Shown: piece by piece, positions 35,896-49,033 of the stretch
Layout of the letters: every line of letters starts with the position of its first letter
Numbering within the stretch: the first letter of the stretch is position 1
From: Trochalopteron elliotii
Taxonomy: Eukaryota; Chordata; Aves; Passeriformes; Leiothrichidae
Direction: 5' to 3'
Assembly: GCA_024734555.1 (NCBI GenBank)
Contig: JANPWX010019815.1
Coordinates: forward strand, 2,000,359-2,064,358
DNA: 64,000 bases
Program-made: the position numbers and the translations under genes
The notes under the pieces: generated by a model
Seen by the model: the letters and a program-made list of their open reading frames with translations, nothing else
Told to the model about the DNA's origin: nothing
Database searches by the model: none

Positions 35896-38199
35896 TTAGA
35901 AATTCTTGTCCTCTGCATTTAGAGGAAGAAATCAGGTTGACATTTTTTTGCAACCAAGTGAAGAATATCTGGCCTCCAGCCTACAATCTACACTGATAAC
36001 AATCAACACAGCCTGCAGCTTGCTCATGTGTCACCTCATTCCACAGGCCTTTTTGCACATACTTTGGGTCTAAGCAGATGCAATGAGGGCTTACATTACA
36101 TACTTGCCTGAACGACTTGGAAGGCACTTGCAGAAACACACAGAATGAAGAAGGCATCCGTATAGGTAAGAGAGCTATGTATGAGCACTAATATAATAAC
36201 AGTTTTGTATTAATAACAATCAAATAGCTGTTACATGACAAGAAGGAACTACAACTCTTAAGTAACGTATTGCAGTCATATCATTATAAAAGCTGATTCA
36301 TATTGGATTGTTTGATTCATCTCTATTGTGGTAAATAACCAGCAAGGTATTGACTAGCAGTCCTTTCAGCCATATATCTTCAGGAAAAATGTCTTTTAGG
36401 AGATAGATAGGAGTAACACACCTCAGTGCAGGTAGGTAGACTGAGAAAAGAGAAAAGAGCAAGTATACCTTCTTAGAAAGCTTCTGGAGAACAAGAGAAT
36501 TGATTCTTAGACCCCAAGGCTAGAAATATCAATATGGATTCACAGTGATGAACAATTCAAAATACTGAAATAAAATTTGATGGATTTGTAGCTCCTGCCA
36601 GTGCACAGCCTCAAAGCACTCAAACTGAAATGGGACAAAAATACCTCGCTTATTAAGTGGCTTTCAATTTGAGGAAGAATGGGAAAGAGAAAAAAAAAAC
36701 TAGAACAGATCAGAGATTTAAAATGAGCCTTTTGTTAAGGCAACCAGCCAAAAAAGAGTTTTTGTACTTGAAGACTGGAAACATATTACTAAAAAGCTGC
36801 TTCAGCACTTTTAGCTTTATCAGAATCCTAGAAGCACAAAAAACAAAGTGACAGGTTCCAACAGGAATAAAACTAGTGGAATAACTTCATTTAAAAAGTA
36901 CTTATAATCAAAAAGAGAGAAAGGAAACATAATTTAGGTACCAGAAGGAACCTAATTTATGACTGCTAGACAAATTACTTCCTGTGCAGAAAATACCCCA
37001 GATGGATGAATATACAATAATGTCCACCCATGCCACATTATAGAAAGTGGGGGGAAAGGACAAATTGTACAAGTAAGATTATTCAGGAACAGCAATTTTC
37101 TCAGAGGAATATCCTCCTGATGACTTCACTTGGGCAGTTTGAGTCTCGTTAACTAATGTAATTTCAAAACAGTTGTTGTAATAATTTTTTTAAACTGCAT
37201 TTCCCATAGCAAGCATTTTGTCAATAAAATAGATAAACTTTTTTTCTAGTAAGAGCAAATTGCAATGAAGAGTAATTTGGCTAATGATAAAATAACCTCA
37301 CCACCTGTCACAGAAAATTTTGAATACCTTCAACTATATTCTGATAATGTTTAAGATCCTCTTCTAATGAGTACTTATGGCTCTATTAGAAATAAAGCTT
37401 TCAAAGGTTTAGCATTCATTTCCCCAGTGATAATTTATATATTTTTTACATGTTCACATACTATAGAGTTTAGAAGAGGAAAAAGTAAAAAAAGGAAAAT
37501 GGCTCTCAGCTTTCAATAATCTGTATTTACATTCTTGCGATTCTTATTTAAATATGTTGTTAAATCCTTTGAATGCAACTCCATGCAAAAAGTACAAGCA
37601 TCTGCTTTTTCACGGAATTGTTATCCATAGAACCAGCCTTCCTTTGTTGCAGTTGGTGCTATTAGCCATAAAGGCAGTCCAACAGTTTCTTGATTACATT
37701 GTTCTTCCCTTTCTTCACAAAAATAAATTATTTCTGTAATGGCATGACATGAAAGTATGATGTGAACTTGCTTATAAGCTCCCCTAGTGATTGTAAGCAT
37801 GGTTAATTTGTGATATCAAAAGGTAAAGCATAAAAACAGATGTAGAACAGTAAACACCATAACATTTCTCCCTTTGGAAAAAGGCAGCAGTGTCCTATGA
37901 AGTCTAGCAAAGGGCAAAGAAGCAATTTTTTTTTCCTTCATACTTTTAAATCCCTGTTTTTCATATTTCTCCTCCTCTTATACAGTTGACTGGTTGAAGG
38001 GCATGAGCAGGGAAGTATAGATTTTTGTATCAGTCAAGCTATAAAAAGCAAGCATATTACATTACTCATTGACTAAACAAACAAATCACAGATTTTTAAA
38101 ACATCAGGAATATATTTTGCCCTTTCTTTGAAGCTTAATAAAAACAGTGCAGTCAGTGCAAAATTTGATGTTACAGAAGCAATAATACCCCGTTGGTGG
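35896..38199. other. AT-rich sequence, nothing recognised
   Basis: No repeat, RNA gene or coding region recognised before the long CR1 begins. Confidence 0.35.
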
Positions 38200-40016
38200 A
38201 GTCTGAAGTCCGTTCTTGTCCCATCAGACTAAGTCAAAAAGAGCAGGAAGAGTAGTACTATAGCTTTAGGAGAATTAGCAGCTTGTGGGACCAGAGGTAA
38301 TGTAAGGCTGGGAAGTCGGTTAAAAATACCAGCAACCTCGTCTAGACCTCCTTCACTTCATTAGCTTCTACACTTCAAAAGAAATCACTGTAAATCTTCC
38401 TCATGAGAAAGAATCTAAGGAAGGAGAAGTGGGAAAGTTGCCTGCTGTGTCAATAATGAGTTTGATCACATGGAGCTCTTTGAACTTCAGGATTAAGAGC
38501 TCCTGGGTGAAAATTAGAGAACAAGTCAACAAAGGAAATTTTGTTGTTAGTGTCTACTACAGGCTGTCTGATCAAGGAGAGGAGGGAGATGAGGAGTCCC
38601 TTTGTTAACCTTGGAAATCCTCCTGCTTGCAGGCCCTGAGGCTGGCAGGGGACTTAAACCAACTGTGATATGTGGTAAAGTGGCCCAACAAACGGAAAGT
38701 AGTCCAGGAAACAGCTCCATTGAGGATAGCTTTCTAAAATGGGTGATGGAGACTCCAAAGAACAGTCATTGCTGGATCTGTTGCTCACTAATGCAGAAAA
38801 ACTTACATGAAAGGTCAAGACTGTAGGTGCTCTGGGCTGCAGTGATCATGGCTCTGGTGAAATTTTGTCATTGCTAACAGCCAACAAGGCTTCACTAGGG
38901 GAGAAATGTGCCTGACAAATTTGGTGGCCTCCTACAGTGGAGTTAGAGAATTTGTGGATGAGAAAAGTGTGATTTGATGTCATCAGCCTTGGACTGTGCA
39001 AAGCATTTCACACAGTCCTTCACATCATTGTCTCAACGTGGATCTGACAGGTGGATAAGGAATTGGCTGGTTGATCTGATTCATAGCTGTGGGGTCAGTA
39101 GCTCTGTGTCCAGCTGGAGATAAATGATAACTGGTGTTCCTAAGAGGCCTGAACTCGGACCAATATTATTTAATATCATTCTCATTGACATGGACAGGGG
39201 AATCGAGGGCACCTTCAGCAAGTTTGCTGATGACACCAAGCTGCGTGGTGCAGTTGACATGCTGGGGAGAAGGAATGCTATCCAGAGGGACCTGGATGGC
39301 CTGGAGAGGTGGGCCTCTGTGAGACTCGTGAAACCAGGTCAGTGCAAGGTCCTGCAGCTTGAGTGCAGCTGTGAGGAGAAGGATTTGAGACAGCTGGTGG
39401 ATTCAAAAATGGATATGAGCTGGTAATGTGAATTCTCAGCTCAGAAGGCAAACCATGTCCTGGGATGCATCCAAAGCAGCATGGACAGCAGAGGTCTGGT
39501 GAGAACGCACCTGGACCAATGTGTCCAACTCTGGGGTCTCCAGCACAAAAAAGATACATCCACTGCACTAGTGGGTCCAGAGAAGGGCCAAGAATAAGAT
39601 CATAATATCTACCATTTGGCAGCAGGCTGGTAGAGTTGGGGTGTTTCAGCCTGGAGGAGAGAGGCTACAGGGAGACCTCAGGGCAGCTTTCCAGGACTCA
39701 TAGGGGGATTACAGGAAAGATAAGGAGGGCCTGTTTATCAGGGCATGAAGTGACAAGACAAAGGGTAATATATTTAAATGGACAAAGAGTAGGTTTAAAT
39801 TAGATATTACAAAGAAATATTTTATTGTCAAGGTGGTGAGGCACTGGAACTCTGCCCACAGAAGCGACGGATGCTCTGTCCCTGAGAGTATTTAAGGCCA
39901 GGTTGGATGTGGCTCTGAGCAGTCTGGTCCAGGGGAAGGTGTCCCTGACCATTACAGGCAGAATGGAATCATATTGTTGTTAAGGTCCCTTCCTGCCCAA
40001 TGATTCAATGATTTTA
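38200..40016 (+). mobile_element. Long CR1 LINE, internally deleted
   Basis: The longest plus-strand CR1 here. It starts in the endonuclease part of ORF2 (GTCTACTACAGGCTGTCTGA near 38550, then GCTGCAGTGATCATGG near 38837) and jumps near 38875 to the reverse transcriptase (TGCCTGACAAATTTGGTGGC near 38909). A block between endonuclease and RT is therefore missing. The C-terminus (GGTGGTGAGGCACTGGAAC) and a 3' end of the form CCAATGATTCAATGATTTT follow. Frameshifts and stops occur throughout, so it is dead. The left end is approximate. Confidence 0.9.
38909..39426 (+). pseudogene. CR1 ORF2 reverse transcriptase remnant
   Basis: RT copies the element's RNA during target-primed insertion. Motifs in order: CLTNLVASYSGVREFVDEKS; a degraded copy of the DFCKAFDTV motif read as LCKAFHTV, with the catalytic Asp region damaged; WIRNWLVDL; ELGPILFNI; and FADDTKLRGAVD, which keeps the catalytic Asp pair. 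The frame is broken several times before 39124, after which about 100 codons stay open to 39426. It cannot encode a working enzyme. Confidence 0.85.
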
Positions 40017-42055
40017 GGAGACTAATTTCCTGCCAAAGTCAGAAGCAGATGCATAGCACAGGCAAGCAAACCCAAGCCATCCCTCTAGAAAAACAAGAAG
40101 ACAAAATTGCGTTCAAGTTCTTTATGTTTCCCAGAAAAGATAAACACTTGCACTTAAGCCTCAATAAGATGCAATAGGACCCAACAGGAATGGATTTCAG
40201 AGAAAACTTGCTAGTAGCCTGACATCCATACTCTAGAGGAGTAACTTCTAGAGACTAGCTGTAGTTTCATTCCATGGATTACAGATTTAACTGTTTTGAA
40301 CCTGCTGAAGTTACATATATACAGAGCAACTACTTTAACATTGTTTTTTATCTACCATATTTCTGCACAGGCAGACTTTGAGAGTGAAGGAGGAGCTTCC
40401 ACAGAGCTCCCACTATGCACTCACATGGGCACATGCCAATAATATTCAACAATATGTCAATAAGATTAATTAAATCTAGGAAATCGTAGTAGAAAATTTA
40501 CACAACTGAATTGTGTTTCATTTTCAGTGGATTAATTAGCAAAACTCACATATTTTTGAGTAACCATGTAGGCATGCTCATACCCAAGACAAAAAGGGCA
40601 CATATTATTGAAGACATGTAGGCATCTGAAACAAAGCTAGGCTTTGACAGAGGGCTTTTATGTACAATGCAGTGGTAATACAAATAATGCAGTGGAGTTA
40701 ATTATCACTCAGCACAGCTGCAGATTTAGAGACCTACTGCTAATAGTTTCTAATTCATATAGATGTTACAAACTTAACTGCATCTTCTAGATTTTCAAAG
40801 ATATCTGATTAGGAGATGTCTGATTAGGAGATGAGATCACCAGTTTAGCAGGCTATATAAAGAACACAAATCAATCTCAATTTTTTTTTAATAAAAATTT
40901 TCTTTATTCTTTAAGCAAATGTCTTACAATCATGAGAGAAGGATGGTAGAAAGGATTCTAATTTTTCAAAGTTCAACCTTCTTTTAATGTTACTGTCATG
41001 ATTCCATTCCCTAGGGATTTTCACACCATTTGACTTGTTTACATAATCCTTCTAAGTCAAATTCAGTTTTCATTTATCGGCAGTAAATTCTTAAGGGTTA
41101 ATCCTTGCCCCATTAAAAATCAGTAGCAAAACTTTTGTTTACTCGTCTGGGCTTGTATTTACATTTGAGTTGCCTTTACTTACATCTGTTGGAGGCACAT
41201 CAGATTTAAATTTCGGTCATCAGAAGCAATTTAGCAGTTGTAAAAATGACCAGGCATCTGTGGTAATATGCAATGTGTACATTCAAGTGCTCATATGTAA
41301 CAGCACTTTATTATTTATTTGAGTGTCCTTAAATGTCACCTTTTATAAGCCAATTTGAGCAACACAGAAAATAATTTATTTAAAATTTGGAAGAGCCATT
41401 TACACAATGAACAATTAACATAAAATAATCCATGTATTTCCTATATGCCAAACATGATTATAATTTTCGCTATTTAAACAAATTATTTGTTAAATCAGTT
41501 CTCTTGGCCAAAAAACCCCAATCACTGATGTAAAATATATGATAGCTATACCAGAAATATATTTGTAAAATGTTAAGAACTGCTTTTCAAACAAATCAAG
41601 TTCCATAAGAAGAGACTGAAATTATACAAGGTCATCCTCTGATTGCTACTAGGACATCTACTGATGCAATACTTGCACTAACTTCAAGCTAGATTAACAT
41701 AAACCAAAAAAAAAATTACCTGTAAGTTTAGTAATTTGATACTCTGATTTTAATCTTCTTTGTAAATTTCACCTCATATTTGTTAGGCTTGTAAATTAGA
41801 GAGAAACAGACACACATTGATAGATTGAAAGCTAGAGATAAGACATTGGCCCTCTGGGGGCAGGGGGAGGAGGAAAAAAAAAAAGCAATGCCTAAAAACT
41901 TGTTCTACTGAGCTCTTTCTGGTGTATTCATCAACAACAATCAGAAAATGCCTTCTATTGCCTGGTTACTCATCTACTGCTACTGTCGTTGCTTCTGTAT
42001 GAAAACAGAGTGTTTGCTACTTGTTGTGATCCTATGACACAAACAAGCCACAAAC
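40017..42055. other. AT-rich sequence, nothing recognised
   Basis: No repeat, RNA gene or coding region recognised. Confidence 0.4.
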
Positions 42056-42500
42056 TGCCAACCTTTTATGGGTTTGACCCACACTTCTGAGGGCCAGCCT
42101 GGCAGAAAAGTGGCTATAATTAATTTGAGTGAGACTCTTCCTAGAAGGTGTTTTGTAAATCAAAAGGTTTAATGAGTAAAAATAACAAAATAACAAACCT
42201 TACGGAAAACAAATAAAAAGTCGCAGCACACAGGTGCCTGAGAAAACCTCTTGCACCTTGCTAAGACACCTCCAAAAAGCCTACTCACTTCCTTAGTGCT
42301 CCTTCCTAAATACTGAATGTTCTAGGAAGGATAATCTGGCTTGCTGCCAATAAGATCATGAAAAGGCTTTGAGTTACACCCTCAGAGCCCAATCCATGCC
42401 CTTGTGCTGGCACTGAGCCAATCTGTGTCAGCAAGGTATGGAAGTTTCTAGGTAAACTTTCTAATATGTCTAAAGGTAAACTGAACCTCTTTCTCTATTT
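42056..42500 (-). mobile_element. Probable ERV LTR on the minus strand
   Basis: Read leftward, three ATTGG boxes (CCAAT on the plus strand at 42418, 42389 and 42347) precede a TATA-like TATTTAGGAAGG near 42315-42300, and ATTAAA lies at 42173-42168. The far end reads GGGTCAAACCCATAA, which resembles the terminal segment of avian LTRs as I remember them. The upstream boundary is not resolved and no target duplication was found. The order of signals repeats that of the LTR at the window start, but the sequences themselves differ. Confidence 0.45.
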
Positions 42501-45500
42501 GGAAGCACCTGCCGGGGGTGTGGGGTGCATCACTACCCCTTTTCTTTCAGTTTTAATTCCATCTGTCTGTATTCCACATTTTCCACACCATACCAATCTT
42601 AAATTGTATAAGATCAAACTGCTTCAGCACAGCAGAAGTGAGGTTATTGAGAAAAAAAATCAGAAACATCTAAACCATAGCAATAGTTTTGGGCTTTATT
42701 GAAGGTAAGAATCAAGTTGCAAAACATCTTGGTGAAAAAATTTCCAGCAGAATGGAGAGAGGATAAATAAATCCCATTGAAACGAAGGAAAACAGAAGAA
42801 AATTTTAACTTCCATTCAAGGTCCAGTAAGAACAAAAAAAGTAAGAACAAACAAAATTTTACACCCCTTGGGTTTGGTATGAAGTTCTACCAACACACAA
42901 ATGAGAAAAAGTAATTTCTCTAAGCAATCCTGAATCTACCCGTTATATATATATTTTTTTTCCTATAGAAAATAGCAGTTTGTTCTGTTCTTTATTTATC
43001 CTATTGACCTTTTTTTCCCCAGGCAATAGATAAAGTGATTTCAATGATGATAGTAGAAGGCATTTGTTTTTTTTTTTTTCCCTAGTTATCAAATATTGGA
43101 GCCCTTATCTAAAACCTTCTGAAATAGTTTTACATATTTTTAAATATGTAAATGATGATATTTCTCACCTGTCCATTGTCCTTTTTAGTTACAACACTGC
43201 TCAAACAGAAATATCCTCCCCTGATGCAAACATACTTGGTAATTCCTAAAGCACCTAGTCTCATTCAAGATTTATGACAGCCCAAAACATACAGGAATGT
43301 GCATATTTCCCAGATAGCCATATCCAAGAGTGCTCCTTATTATGGCCAGAATTTTTTTTTTTCCTCAAATACATAATACCCAGCATCCAGAACATTCAGG
43401 AAAGGGTCAGAAGCAACGAAGTAATACCCACAGGAGTATGTCAATGCCAACAAGGGAAAACAGTTATAATCATGTTCAGAAAGGAAAGGGTATGGGAAAT
43501 CTACGGGGCAATATCCCTATTTGAAATCAGCTCTTTCAATGTCAGCTTCCCTGGTCACAGGGAAGAAGATTGATAACTCTGGTCTTCCTGTTGCCATTAA
43601 AGCCATTAAAGCCATTAAAGCCAAGGATTTAAGAAAGATCAGGCAGCAGACAGCATTAAACAGGTATATAACTTTGAGTTAACAAATATCCTGCAAATGT
43701 GAAGCAAAATCAGATACTTAGGAAAAGGCACATATACTAAAAGGAAAAAAAGCTACACAGATAAACAAATTAGCTGTCTGGAATTTATCAAGTGCAGCTT
43801 CCAAAATTATCCATCACTTTTGAAATCGTGTTCAAGTGCCAACAAATGCTGAACACCAAAATCAATAATCCATGCAGACATGATCATACCTGCATTAAAT
43901 GTAGACCTAAAAAAATCAGAAAGACAAAAGCTTATAGGCATAATCTTTCACTACATCATACACATAAACTTGCCACAGACCTCTCTTATTTCTCCACAAA
44001 AATAGTAGTTTTTCCTTGGCAAAATAGCAATGTTGCATCTATATAAAATGCATATTTAAGAACATGCAGTAGTATACCATCACTATCATAAAATTTCTAT
44101 GTATTATGTTTTCTAAATGTTTTACTTGACTGAAAGTCCTTTACTTTGGCTGATTCACAAAGCAACTGAAAAGAACCTCCTTTTCATATTTCCTGCAAGT
44201 TCTAAATGAACTATCAGTCACAATCAGAAGAGGAGCACAATGTTAACAGCTTCTCTTAACTTAAATCTGCATTAGTTGTGACATAGCACTGCCCTCAAGA
44301 GAGGAGGAAAAAAAAACCCCAACCAAAACACAAATCAGCTGCTTCCAGCATTTGGAAGAAAGAGAATTTTGCTGTAATCAATATTCTTATCAGTTGCTAT
44401 AGCAATGCCTGGCAAAAACACTGCATGAGGATCTCCCTGAGAGTTTGGGAGACGGTCTCTACTCCTTGGCTTAACTGTTTCTTTGGTGATGCTTCTTGCC
44501 TCTTGGTTTGACTTGGTGTCAGTTTTATGGCAAGACAACTGTAATGACTGAATGAAATTACTATCCCAGAAATAGTCCTGAACAACAGTCCAGGATATCC
44601 AGTCTGCAAAAGTGAGAAGAGAGCATTTCAGAGTATCATTTTTCATGGGCTTCTTCTGATTAATGTTTTTTACCTTGCCCACTATTTTGACTCACACATC
44701 TTGTCTTCTCTCTAGTATCAGCCCCAGGATTCATTAGGCTTAAGGTCAGGGCAGATCAGTTAATTTGTCTTGGCTCCTTTCTAAAGAGATAGCTTCTGGC
44801 AGTTCAGGTCTTTGGTCTATCTGGTCACGAGGTCACACAATGTTTGCCATGGCACATAGCAGAGTTTGATCCTGAGGAAGGAGTGGGAAATGGAAACAGG
44901 AAGAATACCCATTCCTGGCAACACATCCTGGCATATTCTTAAGTCACATAGCTACAGCTTTTGGGTGCCTCTCTGAATCCCAGAACAAGAAGGTTTATTC
45001 CATGTGTGCACAATGCCTTTAACATTTCAGGATCCTACCTGTCACATTTAATGAAAATGGGTCTTAATAATGCTGTGTGCACACACCGAGCTTGAAAGGC
45101 ACTGTCTTAGAGTTCCAAAGAACTCATAGGTAGAAACTAAAAATATAATTAGAGCACAGTCACTGCCAGCCTACTCCAAGCATTAAACATGAGACTGAGG
45201 AAATAGGTGTAATTTCAGTAGGGAATAGGTGTAACATTAGAAGAGTTCTGAGACCTCAGCACCTACTGTCTGCCCTCTTGCATTAAATAGTATCAGCTAC
45301 ACTACATGGAGCTTTTGCTGTTTCCGTTGCAGATATTTGTGTGCCAGAGGAGACTTGTGTAATGAACTGTACAAAAGACAAAATAACATGTCACTACGAC
45401 TATTTCTGTATTAAGACTGGTCTGGTTTAAAAAAAAGAGATTTTATTTGAACATCAATTAAGAAGAATACTTTAAAAAATGTATAAACCATAAGATAAAT

Positions 45501-48500
45501 AAGTACAATGAACCAAATTAAATTAAATTAATGTGATTTGTTTGCCTTTATCGATACAGAATAAAGTCTCACCTTTTGCATAGTTCTGGGTATTTTTCAT
45601 CTTTCTGCCAATGGTCTGGAAGAAAAAAGGTCTGGTAATACTTTCAAGATTTCAACTGCATGAATAGTTATTTGACAACTTCAGCAGTGGGAGTTGAGTA
45701 CTGGTATGGTTGAAAAATCCTGTTGTCCAAGGTTAAATTTGAGTGGCAGGAGCAGAGTCAGAAAGCTAAAAAAACTACCTAGGACTGCAGTTAAAAATAG
45801 ACTGCTTTAAATAGACTAGTCAGATTCTAAGCCATTCTATTAGCATCACATTTATATACAGGGTAGCTCTAGAGAATTTATCTGGATGGGGCAGGAAGTG
45901 CCAAGGCCAGGTTTAAGTAACAATTTAAACAGAAGAAGACCTCTGATTTGACCAGTGTCTTCTGACTTGAATTTAACATATTATATGTGCAAGTCCTCTA
46001 TAAAATAATTCTTCATTCAAATATAGACAGGAAAACTTCAGATGTTTCTCTCTCACACACACACACATGAACAAACAAAAAAAATTCTGAAGAATGTAAT
46101 TTTAAAAAACTGAATACAATATTTGAGAATTCACATAAAATAAGTTCCTGTGCAGTGCCTGGGGAAGTGTCCATGACAAATTTTGAGGAAAAAATGTTGA
46201 TGTTTGTCATGAGTCAAATTGCCTAGATGAATCTGTATGAAAGATATACTGGGCAAGAACCTCCCAAAGCTCCTCTGGAAATAAATACAAATGCAAAGCA
46301 TTTGTCTACCAGTTTTTCCAGCATACCACTTTTGGACTCTTCTATTGCACCCCTGATATGGCCAGATCCTTCGCTTTGTACCACTTTTATGTAAGTCCAA
46401 TTTATTGCAGAATTCTCAGAATTCTTTTAGTCTCCTGTAGGCTTGTAACCTAAATATATATATGTGTCTGTATATATATATTTGTGTTTGTTTATGTCAT
46501 TTCTGGACATAACAACCTGAACATTCACTTCCGGAACAGTCACGAAGCTATCCACTTGGAAAATAGAGGAGCAGCCTAGAATAGTCTAATTAATTCATAG
46601 ATGAACCGTTTCTGACTTTAAGGGTCACTGATATCAATGCACCAATGAAAAAGATGGTCAGATTCACCCAATTGCACTCCTCACTCCATCCTATCCAGTC
46701 ATCTGCCCACATATCATTTAACAACACCATATCCTCATTTAACCCCACAGAGCCAGCAACAATCATTTCTTGGTTTTTCAGATGGAAGGTTGCTAATTTT
46801 AAGGGCATTGTGTTGTGGAAAGCAGAAATGCACTGCAGCTGCTTAGCGGAAAAGACTGAACTTTCTGATGCTGTGACTAATTTTTCAGCCTGAAGGAATT
46901 CGGACCATTATTGACTTCTCCTTCTGATTCAGTTTCCACACAAGTTTCTCATCGTCTTCTCCATCACACCAGAATCTGGTTTCAGGAGTGTGAAAAGAGC
47001 AATCACCAGTAACTGTCAGTCCTATGGGATTATGTCTGCCTCTGAGTCACCCTCCCAGCCCACAGCCTGTTGTCATGGAAATCGCTGTTCTGTTGTGCTG
47101 TAGGATTGTCTCTCTGCTGACCTATCATTTGAATCTGCGGTTTTCCCACCTCTGGGGAATGCTATTCACTCTCACCTCCAGGTCCTGGGCATTCAAACTC
47201 TGTATTATAACCCTGGAGTCATTCCTGCTTTTTATTTTGTTATTCTACCATACCAAAGAGATGTCTCCAAAGAAGAACAGATAACATTTTGAACAGGCAG
47301 GGAACAGAAGCTCTGTGAACACTGACTGAAATTATGAGGCACCAGGCATACTGATAATGAGGAAGAAATATATACATACTATTAAAAGGAAAGCCCAATG
47401 GGCTCAATCATGCCTTTGGAAATAATAGACCTTATCTTTATTCATTTTTGCTCCTAAGTAACCTGATAGAGTGCATAGTAAATCTACTAGACAGCTACAT
47501 TAAGAAAATAATAAAATTAGGTATTCACATTTTACAAGAAGCGATTCTTGTGAACCTGTTCTAAAGCAGCTGTTACTATCACATAATAAAACAGTACATG
47601 ATATAGTTCTCACATCCCACAGCCTTCTAAATTTCTGATTCAAGCAATGATAATCCTGCTAAATCCTAAGCAGTCCTGGAAAGGTCTCATGAGAAAATAA
47701 AAGCTATATTTGCAAAAGTGTAAGAGGAATGTTGATTTCTGCAAACAATTTACAAATGGGAAAATTACATCCCTCTATCCTGACTCCACAACAGCCATCT
47801 CAGGCTGCAGCAAATTACTTGACTTGGCTTGGGCACACAGACCATTCAGATAGCCCCAAAACTCCCAGTATTCTCACTGTCCTTGAATTTCTCTGTCTTG
47901 CTCCCCTAGAGTCTGCAACATAATTACACCATCGGCTCTTCCTTAAACCTGGGGCAGCATTTGTTGAATTGCCGGTAGCAATTTTCACATCTGAGGAATT
48001 TCCACTTCTGTGGTATCTAGGGAAATAATTTGCACTCTATGAAGATTCAGGGTTGGAGATTCAGGCTGTTTAGACTACAATTATGCTTGAAATCCGAGAC
48101 AGATAACCACTGAGGTTTAGCAGTGGAGTTAATGATGTTAAAATACAGCTGAATATTTTGATAGCAAGTTGTAAAAGAGGATTAAGAATCTTTCAAGAGA
48201 TCAGGAAATATCAAAATACTCCTATCCTAGATTAGTTTTATGAGATTAGCTGTTCCCAGGAAATTTTTGCCATTGCAAAAAAGCAACAGTTCCTGGCATC
48301 ATTCATACTGGTATCAGAAAAGAAGATGGAGGGGGGGGGCTATGACCAAAAATTCTTCAGTAATGGAAAAAATCATAGCTACATATGCAATGATTCCATC
48401 ACAATCCAAAGATGACTGGCAACAAAGCTATAATTTCCATTTCTCATTTACAACTTGTCTCTTTCCTCTATTTAGCTGAAATATTTTGTTAAAATGCAGC

Positions 48501-48789
48501 ACTATTCTTTAAATTAAGCAATTTAATTCTCAACTCTTCTAACAGTTAACATAACTGAATATAGATTAGCTGTTCCTTTTAAAGCCCAGTAAAGTACTGA
48601 TAGCTTAGCCTTGATGTTTCCATTATTTAGGTAAAAAACATGGGGAAAAAAAGTCTCAAAAATAAAGTAATTACTGTAGCACTTAAAATAAAGGATTTTA
48701 CTTTAGCACAGGAAAGTGATAATTATTCAACTTTTTTAACTTCCAATTTAAAAACTTTTAAAACACTTAAAATTAAAGTAATTTCTGCT
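42501..48789. other. AT-rich stretch with small repeats, no gene recognised
   Basis: Contains a T run near 43066-43080, a 9-base tandem at 43593-43622, a short AC run near 46056, and an alternating TA/TG patch near 46455-46495. The part at 46900-47280 is richer in G and C and has a plus-strand frame of 86 codons that I do not recognise. A minus-strand frame of 115 codons (44682-44335) is also unrecognised. Confidence 0.4.
43593..43622. repeat. 9-base tandem repeat, 3.3 copies
   Basis: GCCATTAAA is repeated three times exactly and followed by a partial fourth unit. It is too short and isolated to be assigned a role. Confidence 0.9.
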
Positions 48790-49033
48790 GCAGAAGGGAG
48801 GTCTTATAGCATTTTCTGGTACCAGAAGGGTGTCTACAAGAGAGCCAGTGAGGGACTTTTCACAAAGGCATGGAGTGATAAGAGAAAGGGGAAAGGCCTT
48901 AAGATGAGGGAGGGTAGATTCAGATTAGATACTGAGAACTTCCTCACTGTGAGAGTGGTGCGGCACTGCTACCTGTTTCCAGGGAAGTTGTGAATGCCCC
49001 AGCCCTGGAAATGTTTAAGGCCAAGCATGATGG
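48790..49033 (+). mobile_element. CR1 LINE, upstream half of a copy split by an LTR
   Basis: ORF2 C-terminal sequence is readable: GLFTKAWSDKRKGKGL, then REGRFRLDTENFLTVRVVRH. The nucleotide match continues through CCCAGCCCTGGAAATGTTTA and AGGCCAAGCATGATGG and stops at 49033, where the LTR begins. The 5' end is truncated near 48790; a plus-strand frame running in from 48640 is a chance extension. Confidence 0.92.

Noticed and set aside
39278..39568. Minus-strand frame of 96 codons with many Pro and Cys residues
   Set aside because: It is the antisense of the CR1 reverse transcriptase region.
44335..44682. Minus-strand frame of 115 codons
   Set aside because: Protein-like in parts but unrecognised, with no splice sites or neighbouring frames to support it.
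46645..47284. GC-richer segment with plus-strand frames near 46650 and 47030
   Set aside because: Frames are short and unrelated to any family I know; I could not confirm a transposon origin either.
48640..48789. Plus-strand frame that enters the CR1 ORF2 tail and looks like an N-terminal extension
   Set aside because: The CR1 match starts only near 48790; the upstream part is AT-rich, Lys-rich chance sequence in the same frame.
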